Shown here: in pieces, positions 42,392-50,773 of the stretch | How the letters are laid out: the number at the start of each line of letters is the position of its first letter | How positions within the stretch are numbered: position 1 is the stretch's first letter | Source: Clostridium sp. UBA699 | Lineage (GTDB): Bacteria; Bacillota; Clostridia; Clostridiales; Clostridiaceae | Length of the DNA: 64,000 bases | Assembly (NCBI GenBank): GCA_002298915.1 | Contig: DBML01000025.1 | Coordinates: 65,762 to 129,761, forward strand | Direction of reading: 5' to 3' | Notes under the pieces: generated by a model | What the model saw: the letters and a program-made list of their open reading frames with translations, nothing else | The model's database searches: none | What the model was told of the DNA's origin: nothing | Translations under genes and position numbers: made by a program

Positions 42392-43474
42392 CTATGGTAG
42401 ACTCTCTACCTTTTTCTCGCCTTCGTAGTTTGTCTTGAAGTATTCTCCAGGCTCCATCTCGATATGGCCTGAGGAATATACACCCCCATCAAGGGTTATT
42501 ATAACCTTGTCAACGCCGTAATAGTGTCCAATTGTGTTGACAACACTTCTTAGCACTCCGGTTTCCTTGGTCGTTCCTGCATTCATCTCTGACACAAAAT
42601 GCTGAGTGAAATCTACATATGCTATACCTTCATCAGGCTTGACATACATTTTGTTTACGAGCGTGTTTGTGCTCATAAGTGGTACCGTTTTTGTTCCTGT
42701 ACCCAGGTTCTGAATGAACTTGTTCTGGAAGACATTCTTAATTTCCTCGTTTGTTTTCATGGAAATCTGAGCTTCTTTATAAACTGTCTGTATATCGGTA
42801 TCTGTAACCTGGAAGTTGTACAATCTTACCATTGTTGTAAAGGCAGCGTCTGTGACATATTCCTTTAGTGAACTTGATACTTCTGTGCCATTCTGGGACC
42901 ACACCGATTTGACGAGGCCTTTGTTCACTACGTAGTAATCCTTCGTGACAGATGAATCAGTAAATGTTGTTGTTACTTCGAGTGCTTTATAGTCTCCGGA
43001 TGGAGTTGAAACACTCACATCAACGCCTGTAATCGCTCGTTTTGACCCGTCAGCCAAGGTCCACTCAGTTCCTGCTTTTAGCGGTTCCTTGAGAAGGACT
43101 TCATTCTGAGCTGGTTCATCGGATGTCATATCCTGCTTGTAGTAAACTTCACCTTTTGAATTCAGCTGAATTAGTTCCCCGTTAATATTCTGGAGCACTC
43201 TAGCAGAAACAGTTCCACCGTTATCGCTTCTTATCTGGATCTTGTCGCCTTTGATATAATCGACATATTCTGTTTTAGATGCGTATTCGTTCCCTTTCCC
43301 TTCGTAAACCGTTTTCAAGTTTGCAGTGAACGGGAAATAGTCGCTGATCTTGTAAGTAGTTCCGTTGTTCGTGGTGTTGTTGGTCGTGTTGCTTGGTTTG
43401 CATCCTGCTAAAGCACCTGATGTCATTACAAGGATAGCAGCCAATATCAAATAGGGTTTCCTGAATCTTTTCAC
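42392..43474 (-). CDS. GerMN-domain lipoprotein, 360 aa
   Basis: The signal peptide ends in a lipobox (SGALAGC). The middle region is a beta-rich domain of unknown type. The last 130 residues fit the GerMN domain (ADEGIAYVDFTQHFVSEMN-like pattern, then VLRSVVNTIGHYYGVDKVIITLDG), seen in GerM spore-germination and LpqB-like proteins. The start is GTG after CAGGAGGTG. It is likely anchored on the outer face of the membrane. Confidence 0.82.
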   Translation of the reverse strand: MKRFRKPYLILAAILVMTSGALAGCKPSNTTNNTTNNGTTYKISDYFPFTANLKTVYEGKGNEYASKTEYVDYIKGDKIQIRSDNGGTVSARVLQNINGELIQLNSKGEVYYKQDMTSDEPAQNEVLLKEPLKAGTEWTLADGSKRAITGVDVSVSTPSGDYKALEVTTTFTDSSVTKDYYVVNKGLVKSVWSQNGTEVSSSLKEYVTDAAFTTMVRLYNFQVTDTDIQTVYKEAQISMKTNEEIKNVFQNKFIQNLGTGTKTVPLMSTNTLVNKMYVKPDEGIAYVDFTQHFVSEMNAGTTKETGVLRSVVNTIGHYYGVDKVIITLDGGVYSSGHIEMEPGEYFKTNYEGEKKVESLP

Positions 43475-43528
43475 TGTAACACCTCCTGAGATATTTCAAA
43501 TTATTCTAAATAATTAGTGCTTGAATTC

Positions 43529-43557
43529 ATTATAAGCGAACTTGTCACTGTTATCAA
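43529..43557 (-). promoter_or_regulatory. Promoter of the GerMN lipoprotein gene
   Basis: TTGATA and TATAAT are 17 bases apart on the minus strand, with the -10 55 bases before the GTG. Confidence 0.7.
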
Positions 43558-43625
43558 TTGTTTTGCATGTTTATGTTTTTTCAAACTGTCAATACTAATA
43601 ACAAATAATTGGAGAGGTGATTATT

Positions 43626-44567
43626 ATGCCGAGAACAGCGAGAGAGAAGTCAGAGAACTCAATATTTCACATAATGGTGCGAAGCATAAGCGAAGTGGTT
43701 CTATTCAGAAGTGATAAAGACAAAACGGTCTATCTGAATCTTATGAAGAAATATAAGAATATGTATCATTTCAAGATTTACTCTTACTGCCTTATGAACA
43801 ACCATGCCCATTTTGTCATTGACGTCAATGGCGCCGATATCTCGAGCATCATGCATTCAGTAGATTTGAGTTATGCAAGATATTTCAACAAGGAGCATGG
43901 CAGGCACGGTCATCTTTTTCAGGACAGGTTCAAATCAAAGATAGTTAAAAATGACAGGTACCTGAGAGTCGTGACTGGCTATATACATAATAATCCTGCC
44001 GATTTGAGCGGATATGAATCTGCTCCGGAAAAGTACTCTTTCTCCAGCCTCCCTGCTTATCTTGGCTTTATGGATGCCTGTCCAGGAATACTTGATTATG
44101 ATTTCGTAAATTCTTTTTTCAGGTTCAATGTAAAGAGTCAGAACGACGATACGTTCATAGTCAGGGAAGATTACTTGGACTATGTTATGAGTTGCAATGA
44201 TCCTGAACTGAAGAAGGAAATCGATTTTTCTGGCGAAAGCAGCGAATATATAAGTAACCTCCAGCCACTGATTAGGAATTTCGATATCAACGCTGTCATG
44301 CACTTTGTTGCAGAAAAAAACGGAATCGACAGCCTTATTCTTTATGCGAAGAATAACCGGGCTGCGATGAAACCCAGGGCATTTGCTGCTTTTTTGCTTA
44401 GGAGTTTGTGCAATTGCAAATGCAGCGACATTTGCAGAGTACTCGGCAACATCACCCACTCGCGAGCTTCAGAGCTGACAAGAATCGGTTTAGCTTTGAT
44501 AACTGCAGACATGACTTACAAGCATATGGCGAGCGAATTTATATCTTGCTACAGGCCCGAGTTATGA
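43626..44567 (+). mobile_element. REP-associated tyrosine transposase (RAYT, Y1/HUH family)
   Basis: The 313-aa protein begins MPRTAREKSENSIFHIMVR. The HUH motif is H60-A-H62 in MNNHAHFVIDV, followed by the family mark GHLFQDRFKSKIV (residues 95-107), and the catalytic Tyr is Y119 in YIHNNPADLSGY. A C-terminal extension of about 130 residues ends in a helix-turn-helix-like region (DICRVLGNITHSRASELTRIG). The gene is intact, single copy here, and has no terminal hairpins of its own, as expected of RAYTs. It is the probable mobiliser of the GGGACGGTTAAC elements. GGAGAGGTG precedes the ATG; its last six bases overlap the AlaX gene. Confidence 0.9.
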
Positions 44568-45212
44568 GCTCCCTCTGTTGCAAAGATAGATTTCAATCCT
44601 TTCCTTGTCTTTTCCTAAATTGCATCGTTTTAATTCGATCGGCCCAATCTCTCCGGTCTTTTTGAGGTGTGTTCCGCCGCAGGGTACTTTTGCGAAGCCT
44701 TTGATCTCCCAGTACCTTGTTTCATTTTCTTCGTCGCTGAATTCGCTCGTTATCTCATGGTTTTCAGCAACTATCGTGTTTATCTTGTCGAGAAGCAGCT
44801 GGAATGTTTCAGCAATATTCCCTTTCCAATAGAAGTCAACCCTTGCCTTCTCTTCGGTTATGTTGGCGCCAATCTTTTCTGGCCTGTTGAAATTCTGATA
44901 AATTAGTTCAAGTACAAGCTCTGCGGCAAAGTGAAGCCTCATGAGCTTGTATCTTTTATCCCAGTCAATATTTACTACTACCTCGTCGCCCACCTTCAGT
45001 TTATGATTCTCTTGAATTCTGTAGCTGATTTCCGCGCCTTCTTTTTTCGCCTCTAATATTTTGTATCCTCCTATTGTTCCCGAGTCTGACTGCTGGCCTC
45101 CGGAGAAAGGAAATGCTATTGTCCTGTCAATCTTTATGAAATCATCGTTTTGTGCAATTATCGATGCTTTGATTTCGGTTAGATATGGGTCTTTCCAGAA
45201 TAGTTTTTCCAT
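44562..45212 (-). CDS. AlaX-type alanyl-tRNA editing protein
   Basis: The 216 aa resemble the AlaRS editing domain: PFSGGQQSDSGTI near residue 36, RLHFAAELVLELI near 92 (a variant of the HTALHLL zinc motif) and CGGTHLKKTGEIGPIEL near 178. It should hydrolyse mischarged Ser- or Gly-tRNA(Ala). The HTALH first His is replaced by an RLHFAAE arrangement typical of one AlaX subgroup. It converges on and overlaps the RAYT gene by six bases. AAAGGAGCCC precedes the ATG. Confidence 0.85.
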   Translation of the reverse strand: MEKLFWKDPYLTEIKASIIAQNDDFIKIDRTIAFPFSGGQQSDSGTIGGYKILEAKKEGAEISYRIQENHKLKVGDEVVVNIDWDKRYKLMRLHFAAELVLELIYQNFNRPEKIGANITEEKARVDFYWKGNIAETFQLLLDKINTIVAENHEITSEFSDEENETRYWEIKGFAKVPCGGTHLKKTGEIGPIELKRCNLGKDKERIEIYLCNRGSS

Positions 45213-45256
45213 CGGTTAGGGCTCCTTTCGTATAAAGTGATTTTTTTGAGCTCTAA

Positions 45257-45335
45257 GTTTTCGGGACGGTTCACATGTATTTGCAATTATCATTATATCA
45301 AATCTGCAAACATTTGTTGTTAACCGTCCCGAAAA
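45257..45335 (+). repeat. Palindromic element with mixed arms (GGTTCAC left, GTTAACC right)
   Basis: The arms extend outward (TTTTCGGGACGG / CCGTCCCGAAAA). One arm carries the C variant and the other the A, giving one mismatch. Both halves have an ATTTG/CAAAT box. Confidence 0.92.
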
Positions 45336-45385
45336 CAAAAACCACTCCTCCTCCCCTCTATTCTCCTCCCCCCTGTCACGCCCGA

Positions 45386-45428
45386 AGTGTATGGATACAC
45401 TTTGAACTTTTCGGAAATGCTTTATAAT
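45386..45428 (+). promoter_or_regulatory. Promoter with overlapping dyad upstream of the ECF transporter gene
   Basis: TTTGAA and TATAAT are 16 bases apart (45401-45428). The perfect dyad AGTGTAT-GG-ATACACT (45386-45401) abuts and overlaps the -35 box, as a repressor or activator site would. The -10 is 82 bases before the ATG, leaving a short leader. Confidence 0.55.
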
Positions 45429-45510
45429 GTATCTTGTACATAGCAAACAATTCATCCGCTAAAGTTTTTTCAGTATTTTTAATAAATAATTTTTGTAGGA
45501 GGACAAAGAC

Positions 45511-46065
45511 ATGGAAGGAAAAGGCTCACGTGTTATGAGCACAAAAACATTATCGCTGGTTCAGGTTGCTTTGATGATAGCAATGACTACTCTGGTCACA
45601 ATGACTGTCAGAGTACCGATATTTTCAGGATACACTCACCTTGGAGATAGTATGATATTCCTTGCTGCAATACTTCTAGGTAACAGAAAAGCTTTCGTTT
45701 CTGCATCGGTAGGTATGATGCTTGCCGACATATTGAGCGGATACTTGATCTGGTCACCATTCACTTTCGTCATCAAAGGTGTAATGGCGTTTATTGCTGG
45801 AACAATAGCATACAGAAATGGTAAGGAGGGCGAGGACTTCGGCAACAACTTGGTTGCATTCGTAGCTGCTGGAGTATGGATGGTTCTTGGCTACCTTGTC
45901 GCCAGCGGATTTATAACCGCATACCTGACAACAGAGCATGTAAGCTTTATCCAGGGAATCATAGTTTCGCTCAGAGATGTACCTGCAAACTGCATCGAGG
46001 TAGCTGTTGGAATACTTATAGCTCTTCCTCTCGGTAAGGTTATCAAGAAAGCCAACTTATTTTAA
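45511..46065 (+). CDS. ECF-type transporter substrate-binding (S) component
   Basis: The 184 aa form about six hydrophobic segments with the pattern VRVPIFSGYTHLGDSMIFLAAILLGNRKA, common to the ECF S-component family (riboflavin/queuosine-precursor type, pfam07155-like). It needs a shared EcfAAT energising module encoded elsewhere. The vitamin is not determined. AGGAGGAC precedes the ATG. Confidence 0.82.
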   Translation: MEGKGSRVMSTKTLSLVQVALMIAMTTLVTMTVRVPIFSGYTHLGDSMIFLAAILLGNRKAFVSASVGMMLADILSGYLIWSPFTFVIKGVMAFIAGTIAYRNGKEGEDFGNNLVAFVAAGVWMVLGYLVASGFITAYLTTEHVSFIQGIIVSLRDVPANCIEVAVGILIALPLGKVIKKANLF

Positions 46066-46074
46066 ATCGCATTC

Positions 46075-46109
46075 AAAAAAACCTACAAGTCAATCTTGTA
46101 GGTTTTTTC
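46075..46109. terminator. Bidirectional terminator
   Basis: ACCTACAAG pairs with CTTGTAGGT, with AAAAAA before and TTTTTT after, between convergent genes. Confidence 0.92.
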
Positions 46110-46126
46110 TATTTCCATATTATCAA

Positions 46127-46146
46127 AACAGTTGTTAACCGTCCCA
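46127..46146 (+). repeat. Solo right half of the palindromic repeat, overlapping a gene end
   Basis: AAACAGTTGTTAACCGTCCC provides Asp-Gly-stop of the minus-strand hydrolase gene. Confidence 0.9.
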
Positions 46147-46971
46147 GGTTCCAAGCCATGCGAGCACCTGCTCACTCAAGCCGATCCTCATGTTAGAGCA
46201 GTCGTGGTCGGTGTCGAGAATGACGTCAGTCAGGTTATTATCATTGTTCTTCTTAAGCGCCTCCACTATTGGTTTGTGGTGGTTCGTGACATCTGCACAA
46301 GTGTCAAATGCACCTCCGACGAAAAGCAGGTTTTTCCCCTTCAGCATCTCAGCGTAGTCAACAAGGTCCCACTTGTCCCTGTTCTCTATCAGCTCAGAAA
46401 CGAATGCCTCCTTGCTTGTACCTCTCAAAGGAGCAAAGGATCCTGCCCAGAACTCTTCGGCTTCGCTTATCTTCCCTTCGTCGCCGGCTAGGCCTTTGGC
46501 ATACCTGCCGAAGTTGAACCCAACAAGGAACGCCATGGACTTTATCTCAGGATGATTTGCCAGCGTTATCATCGCGGTAAAACCACCGAGGCTGTAACCC
46601 ATCAGTATTATCCTCTCGGAGTCAACCCTGCACGCTGTACTGATGGCGTCCGTTTTAAGAAGGGTTATCGCAGCCTCGGCATCCTCGAGAACATTGTTCA
46701 CCGAGTAATTACCCGTACTGCCCCAGCATCCCCTGTAGTGGAACACCATTACGTTATAGCCTGCCCTTCTCAAAGTCTGCGCGAGATCGAAGTTCTTCTC
46801 GTATCCTGGGAATCCATGATAGAGGATCACTGTAGGATGCGGACCCTTTCCCTGAGCTACATATACCATAACAATCAGATCATCGCCCTTTACATTGAAT
46901 GTGAATGTCTGAGTCATAGGAGGATACTCCCTATCCAGCACCGGGTCTTTTGAAATTGCATCAAAGTTCAT
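46135..46971 (-). CDS. Alpha/beta hydrolase whose stop codon lies in a palindromic repeat
   Basis: The 278 aa have the oxyanion region LYHGFPGYEKN near residue 50, the nucleophile elbow GYSLGGFTAM near 125 and a late DHDCSN His. It resembles dienelactone-hydrolase/acyl-peptidase-like esterases; the substrate is unknown. The C-terminus LGTWDG and its TAA come from GGGACGGTTAA of the repeat half at 46127. GGGGG precedes the ATG. Confidence 0.82.
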   Translation of the reverse strand: MNFDAISKDPVLDREYPPMTQTFTFNVKGDDLIVMVYVAQGKGPHPTVILYHGFPGYEKNFDLAQTLRRAGYNVMVFHYRGCWGSTGNYSVNNVLEDAEAAITLLKTDAISTACRVDSERIILMGYSLGGFTAMITLANHPEIKSMAFLVGFNFGRYAKGLAGDEGKISEAEEFWAGSFAPLRGTSKEAFVSELIENRDKWDLVDYAEMLKGKNLLFVGGAFDTCADVTNHHKPIVEALKKNNDNNLTDVILDTDHDCSNMRIGLSEQVLAWLGTWDG

Positions 46972-47203
46972 GTTTTTACCCCCATAAAAAATTATTGAAA
47001 AACGAAGAAAAATATATTTAATAAAACAGAATCAAAAAGAAAACAAACTAACATTTGCTAAATGAAAACCTAATTACGCACACAAAATATTATTTCGACA
47101 TAAACTTCCCAATACCTTTATCTTTCAGAATATTAATTCATATATAGATTTCACCGTTCGGACAAAGCTGCCCGGCATCTCAGATCTCCGGACAATGAAA
47201 AAT

Positions 47204-47244
47204 GGGCGGCAGCCCTTATGCAATAGCACAAAAAGCTGCCGCCC
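47204..47244 (-). terminator. Terminator of the SNF2 gene, in a 380-base gap
   Basis: A ten-base stem GGGCGGCAGC/GCTGCCGCCC is followed on the minus strand by ATTTTTC. The rest of 46972-47353 is AT-rich and I see no gene in it. Confidence 0.75.
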
Positions 47245-47353
47245 TCCAATTTATCCAAAATCGAATGAACTTGTTAAGACCATGTGATACCAAGCCTCTA
47301 TACCAACAGTATGCACTAGCAACCATCCACTAGAAATGAATCAACCACTTATG

Positions 47354-50300
47354 TTAGTTGTAGAAAAGCCCAATGATCTCCTCTTCAGAAAGAGTGGAGA
47401 ACTTCTCCGCTCGGTACGTCCCGTCCCCCATTACGTCAGATATGAGCTGTTTCTTGTTCTCCTGAAGCGCAAGTATCTTCTCCTCAATCGTGCCCTTGGC
47501 GATTATCTTGATGACCTCCACAACGTTTTCCTGACCAATCCTGTGAGCCCTGTCCGTTGCCTGGTCCTCCACCGCCGGATTCCACCACGGATCGAAGTGA
47601 ATGACTATATCCGCCGAGGTTAAGTTCAGGCCTGTACCTCCAGCTTTAAGACTGATGAGGAAAATGGAGTTCTCCCCGCAGTTGAAAGCGTTAACCCTTT
47701 CGATTCTCTTGTCTGAAGGAACCGAGCCGTCGAGGTAGCTGTAGTGAACCCCTTCCGTCTTCAGCCTCGCCCCCAACCTTTTCAGCACCGACGTGAACTG
47801 CGAAAAAACGAGTATCCTGTGGCCGCCTTCAACGCTCTGGGATAAGAGCTCAACCACAGCGTCCATCTTAGCGCTGCCTCCGCCGTAGTCCTCCATTAGC
47901 AGAGACGGATCAAGGCAGAGCTGCCTAAGCTTTGTGATGTAGGACAGTATCTCGATCTTGCTCGACCTGAACTCCTCATCCTTCACCTTATTGGCGATGA
48001 GCTGAACCGCGTGGTCCGCATAGGCCTTGTAGACTTTCTTCTGCTCATCATCCAGGTGGACAACCAATGTCTTCTCTATCTTGTCCGGAAGCTCCCTGAT
48101 GACATCCTTCTTCTTCCTCCTGAGGATAAAAGGGTTTATTAGCCTGTTCAGCTCGTCAAGTATCTCAGGAGTGTCCTTAAGCTTGTTGTTGAACCTGGTG
48201 CTGAATCGCTTCTCGTCGTAGAGGTACCCCGGCATGATGAAGTCGAAAATTGACCACAGCTCCATAAGGGAATTCTCCATAGGCGTGCCTGTCAGCGCGA
48301 AGCGCCTTTTTGCATTAATCTCCTTCACGGCCTCAGCGCTCTGAGAGTTCGCGTTCTTGATGAAATGCGCCTCGTCGATGAGGCAGTAGTCAAATTTCAC
48401 TTCCCTGTAGCTCTCGAGGTCCCTCCTCAGAAGGTTGTAGGTGGTTATGACAACGTCATAATTTTCAATGCTCTGGAACTTCGACCGCCTGTCGTCCTTT
48501 TCGCCGTTGAAGGCAGCTACCCTGAGCGACGGGGCGAACTTCTCCAGCTCATTAATCCAGTTGTAGGTCAGCGAGGTAGGCGCTACTATCAGCGTCCTGC
48601 TGCCCTTGTTGGAAAGAATGAAGGCGATAGCCTGTATTGTCTTTCCGAGGCCCATCTCGTCGCCCAGGATCCCACCGAAGCCAAGGTAATCCAGCGTCTT
48701 GAACCAGTTGAAGCCCACCTTCTGGTACTCCCTGAGCGTTCCGCAAAGGTCCTCAGGCACCTGGAAATCCACCTTCCCAACGCCCCTGAGCCTGTCCCTT
48801 ATCTCCTTGAGCTCTTCAGTTCCAGTCACATATCTCATCCCGTTGTCTTCGATGTAGTCCTGGAAATAGGCTGCCTTCGCCCTGCTTATTCCCGCACCGC
48901 TGACGTCAATGGCATCGAGGGAGACGTCGTCCAGAAGCTTTAGCAGCTTCTGAAGCTCGAGTTCCTCGAGATCGATGAACTCCCCTGTCTTAAGCTTGTA
49001 GTACCTGACATTGTCCCTGAACGCCCTCAGTATAGCTTCAGTCTCATCCCTTTGTATGTCCCCAATCTTGAAATCAAACTCGAAGTAGTTGAAGCTACCT
49101 GGCTTTACCGAGCCCTTGAGCCCTGAAGCACCTATGTTCTTTATGCCCTTGAAGCTGTCAGAGTAGAAAACCTCCCCTATATCCTGAAGCTTGGCGATAT
49201 CGTACTTGAAGAACTGGAACGCGCGATCATCCCCTGATGTCAGGTAGAAGATGTCCTCCACCTCTTCGAAGCCAAAGGAGTGCAGCAGCCCCACCACATC
49301 GCTTTCCTTTTTCAGCTCCCTGTAGACCACCTTGTCTTTGCAGTCGCCGAAGATGTTGAACTCCTGATTTCCGTACCTTACGTTCAGCTTCAGGATATTC
49401 TCCTTTCCCTTCCTGTCGAAGTAGAATAGGAATTCGCAGCCGCTTATGACTATCCTGTCCTTGATGCTCTTCGAGAGTGAGACATCGTCTGCCAGGAAGC
49501 TCAGGTCAGGTATCAGCCTTTTCAGAACCTTCTCCTCCTCCTTCTGTGGCATGCTTAGCACCTTAGCCTCCTTGAAGGCCTTGAGGTAAGGCCTGATCTT
49601 GTAGCAGAAGTCGTAGTCCGGAAGGTAAACCATCGACCCGTAGAGGAACGCATCGTTCTTCGACCCCAAGGCCGCTGGCATTCCGGCAGGCGACTTCAGG
49701 ACATAGCTGTCCTTTATTAGCTTCAGGTCGAACTGCAGAGGGGGGGCCTGCATCAGTATCTCCGTCTCCACCGGCCTGTAGAAGAACCCCTCATTCAGGA
49801 AAACCCTGTGGTTCATGACGACCTGTAAGAACTCCCTGACCATGTACTTTGGTATGTTAAGGTACTTCCCGTCGACTACCCGGTCACCGACCTTGCTTTC
49901 GTAGCCTATTACCCCCTTCATCTCCTTAAGAGTTTCAATGAAGTCAATCAGCTTCCTGTCCTTCGTCCCCAAACGCTGATTATCCGTGCTGAAGGTGAAG
50001 TTCTTGCTGTAGATTATGGGGATCCTGTTGTGGACCGCTGCGAGGAAGTAGTTTATGTCCTTTAGGATGTACATACCGCCGGATTTCGATGACCTGCTGC
50101 CTATCTTGAACTCGGCCGAGATGTTGTCTCGGATTCCTGTCCTGTTGATGTAGACATCTATCTTTACCTCGTCCTTTTCCTTGCTATCTCCAAGAAGCAT
50201 GGCTAGTATGCTGCCTCCCTTGAATATGTCCTTGCTCTCAGCGCACGCCTCGTCCTCCTCGCTGAAAAGGGGGTGGGCAGCCAGATCTTCCAGTGCTTTG

Positions 50301-50605
50301 TAGAAGGTTGCGTTCAGGTGCTTGCAGCAGTAGTTCTTCTTGCTGAACTCGTGTTTCTCAAAATCCATGCAGCTGCAGTAGGTGGACAGAATTTTCTTGT
50401 TTTCTGCGTCGATCTCGATCGCAGTGGCGTACTCGTTGAAAAGGTTTTGCGATATCACGTTTCCCTGTATGCTTATAAGGCTGTCGCAGTCTGATATTCT
50501 GAAGTCAGAAACTAAGTCTTCCTTGACCATCAGCCGTCCTTTAGCCTGATTGTTCCCGGTTGTATATTTATTGAACATTTGTAGTAGTTTGCTCTGTTTT
50601 TCCAT
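47354..50605 (-). CDS. SWIM-domain SNF2/HepA-family helicase
   Basis: The 1083 aa begin with a SWIM-type zinc finger (CSCMDFEKHEFSKKNYCCKH near residue 77). A long middle region of the bacterial SNF2-associated type follows. The ATPase core has GDEMGLGKTIQAIAF, the DEAH motif in CLIDEAHFIKN, and TDRAHRIGQ near the C-terminus. It is a dsDNA-stimulated translocase probably acting on protein-DNA complexes. It starts after AGAGGGGAAGCA. Monocistronic. Confidence 0.93.
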   Translation of the reverse strand: MEKQSKLLQMFNKYTTGNNQAKGRLMVKEDLVSDFRISDCDSLISIQGNVISQNLFNEYATAIEIDAENKKILSTYCSCMDFEKHEFSKKNYCCKHLNATFYKALEDLAAHPLFSEEDEACAESKDIFKGGSILAMLLGDSKEKDEVKIDVYINRTGIRDNISAEFKIGSRSSKSGGMYILKDINYFLAAVHNRIPIIYSKNFTFSTDNQRLGTKDRKLIDFIETLKEMKGVIGYESKVGDRVVDGKYLNIPKYMVREFLQVVMNHRVFLNEGFFYRPVETEILMQAPPLQFDLKLIKDSYVLKSPAGMPAALGSKNDAFLYGSMVYLPDYDFCYKIRPYLKAFKEAKVLSMPQKEEEKVLKRLIPDLSFLADDVSLSKSIKDRIVISGCEFLFYFDRKGKENILKLNVRYGNQEFNIFGDCKDKVVYRELKKESDVVGLLHSFGFEEVEDIFYLTSGDDRAFQFFKYDIAKLQDIGEVFYSDSFKGIKNIGASGLKGSVKPGSFNYFEFDFKIGDIQRDETEAILRAFRDNVRYYKLKTGEFIDLEELELQKLLKLLDDVSLDAIDVSGAGISRAKAAYFQDYIEDNGMRYVTGTEELKEIRDRLRGVGKVDFQVPEDLCGTLREYQKVGFNWFKTLDYLGFGGILGDEMGLGKTIQAIAFILSNKGSRTLIVAPTSLTYNWINELEKFAPSLRVAAFNGEKDDRRSKFQSIENYDVVITTYNLLRRDLESYREVKFDYCLIDEAHFIKNANSQSAEAVKEINAKRRFALTGTPMENSLMELWSIFDFIMPGYLYDEKRFSTRFNNKLKDTPEILDELNRLINPFILRRKKKDVIRELPDKIEKTLVVHLDDEQKKVYKAYADHAVQLIANKVKDEEFRSSKIEILSYITKLRQLCLDPSLLMEDYGGGSAKMDAVVELLSQSVEGGHRILVFSQFTSVLKRLGARLKTEGVHYSYLDGSVPSDKRIERVNAFNCGENSIFLISLKAGGTGLNLTSADIVIHFDPWWNPAVEDQATDRAHRIGQENVVEVIKIIAKGTIEEKILALQENKKQLISDVMGDGTYRAEKFSTLSEEEIIGLFYN

Positions 50606-50652
50606 TGCTTCCCCTCTTGAAAAGAAAAATTACATATCCATTCATTATACCA

Positions 50653-50685
50653 TAAAAAAGCCGCCCGCATACAAAAACGGGCGGC
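50653..50685 (-). terminator. Terminator downstream of the radical-SAM pair
   Basis: GCCGCCCG pairs with CGGGCGGC, with TTTTTTA following on the minus strand. Confidence 0.85.
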
Positions 50686-50704
50686 GAATGGCCTGGATGG
50701 ATCA

Positions 50705-50764
50705 GGGGACGGTTAACAAGTGTTTGCCATTTTTGTGTTGAAGGAATCTGTTGTTAACCGTCCC
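50705..50764 (+). repeat. Complete GGGACGGTTAAC palindromic element (60 bp, GCCATT subfamily)
   Basis: AAGTGTTTGCCATTTTT follows the left arm; the right arm is TTGTTAACCGTCCC. Confidence 0.95.
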
Positions 50765-50773
50765 ACGAAATAA

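Noticed and set aside
46132..46491. Open frame starting MLTVPGSKPCEHLL in the repeat at 46127
   Set aside because: It starts in a palindromic repeat and runs antisense to the hydrolase; MLTVP is simply the translated arm.
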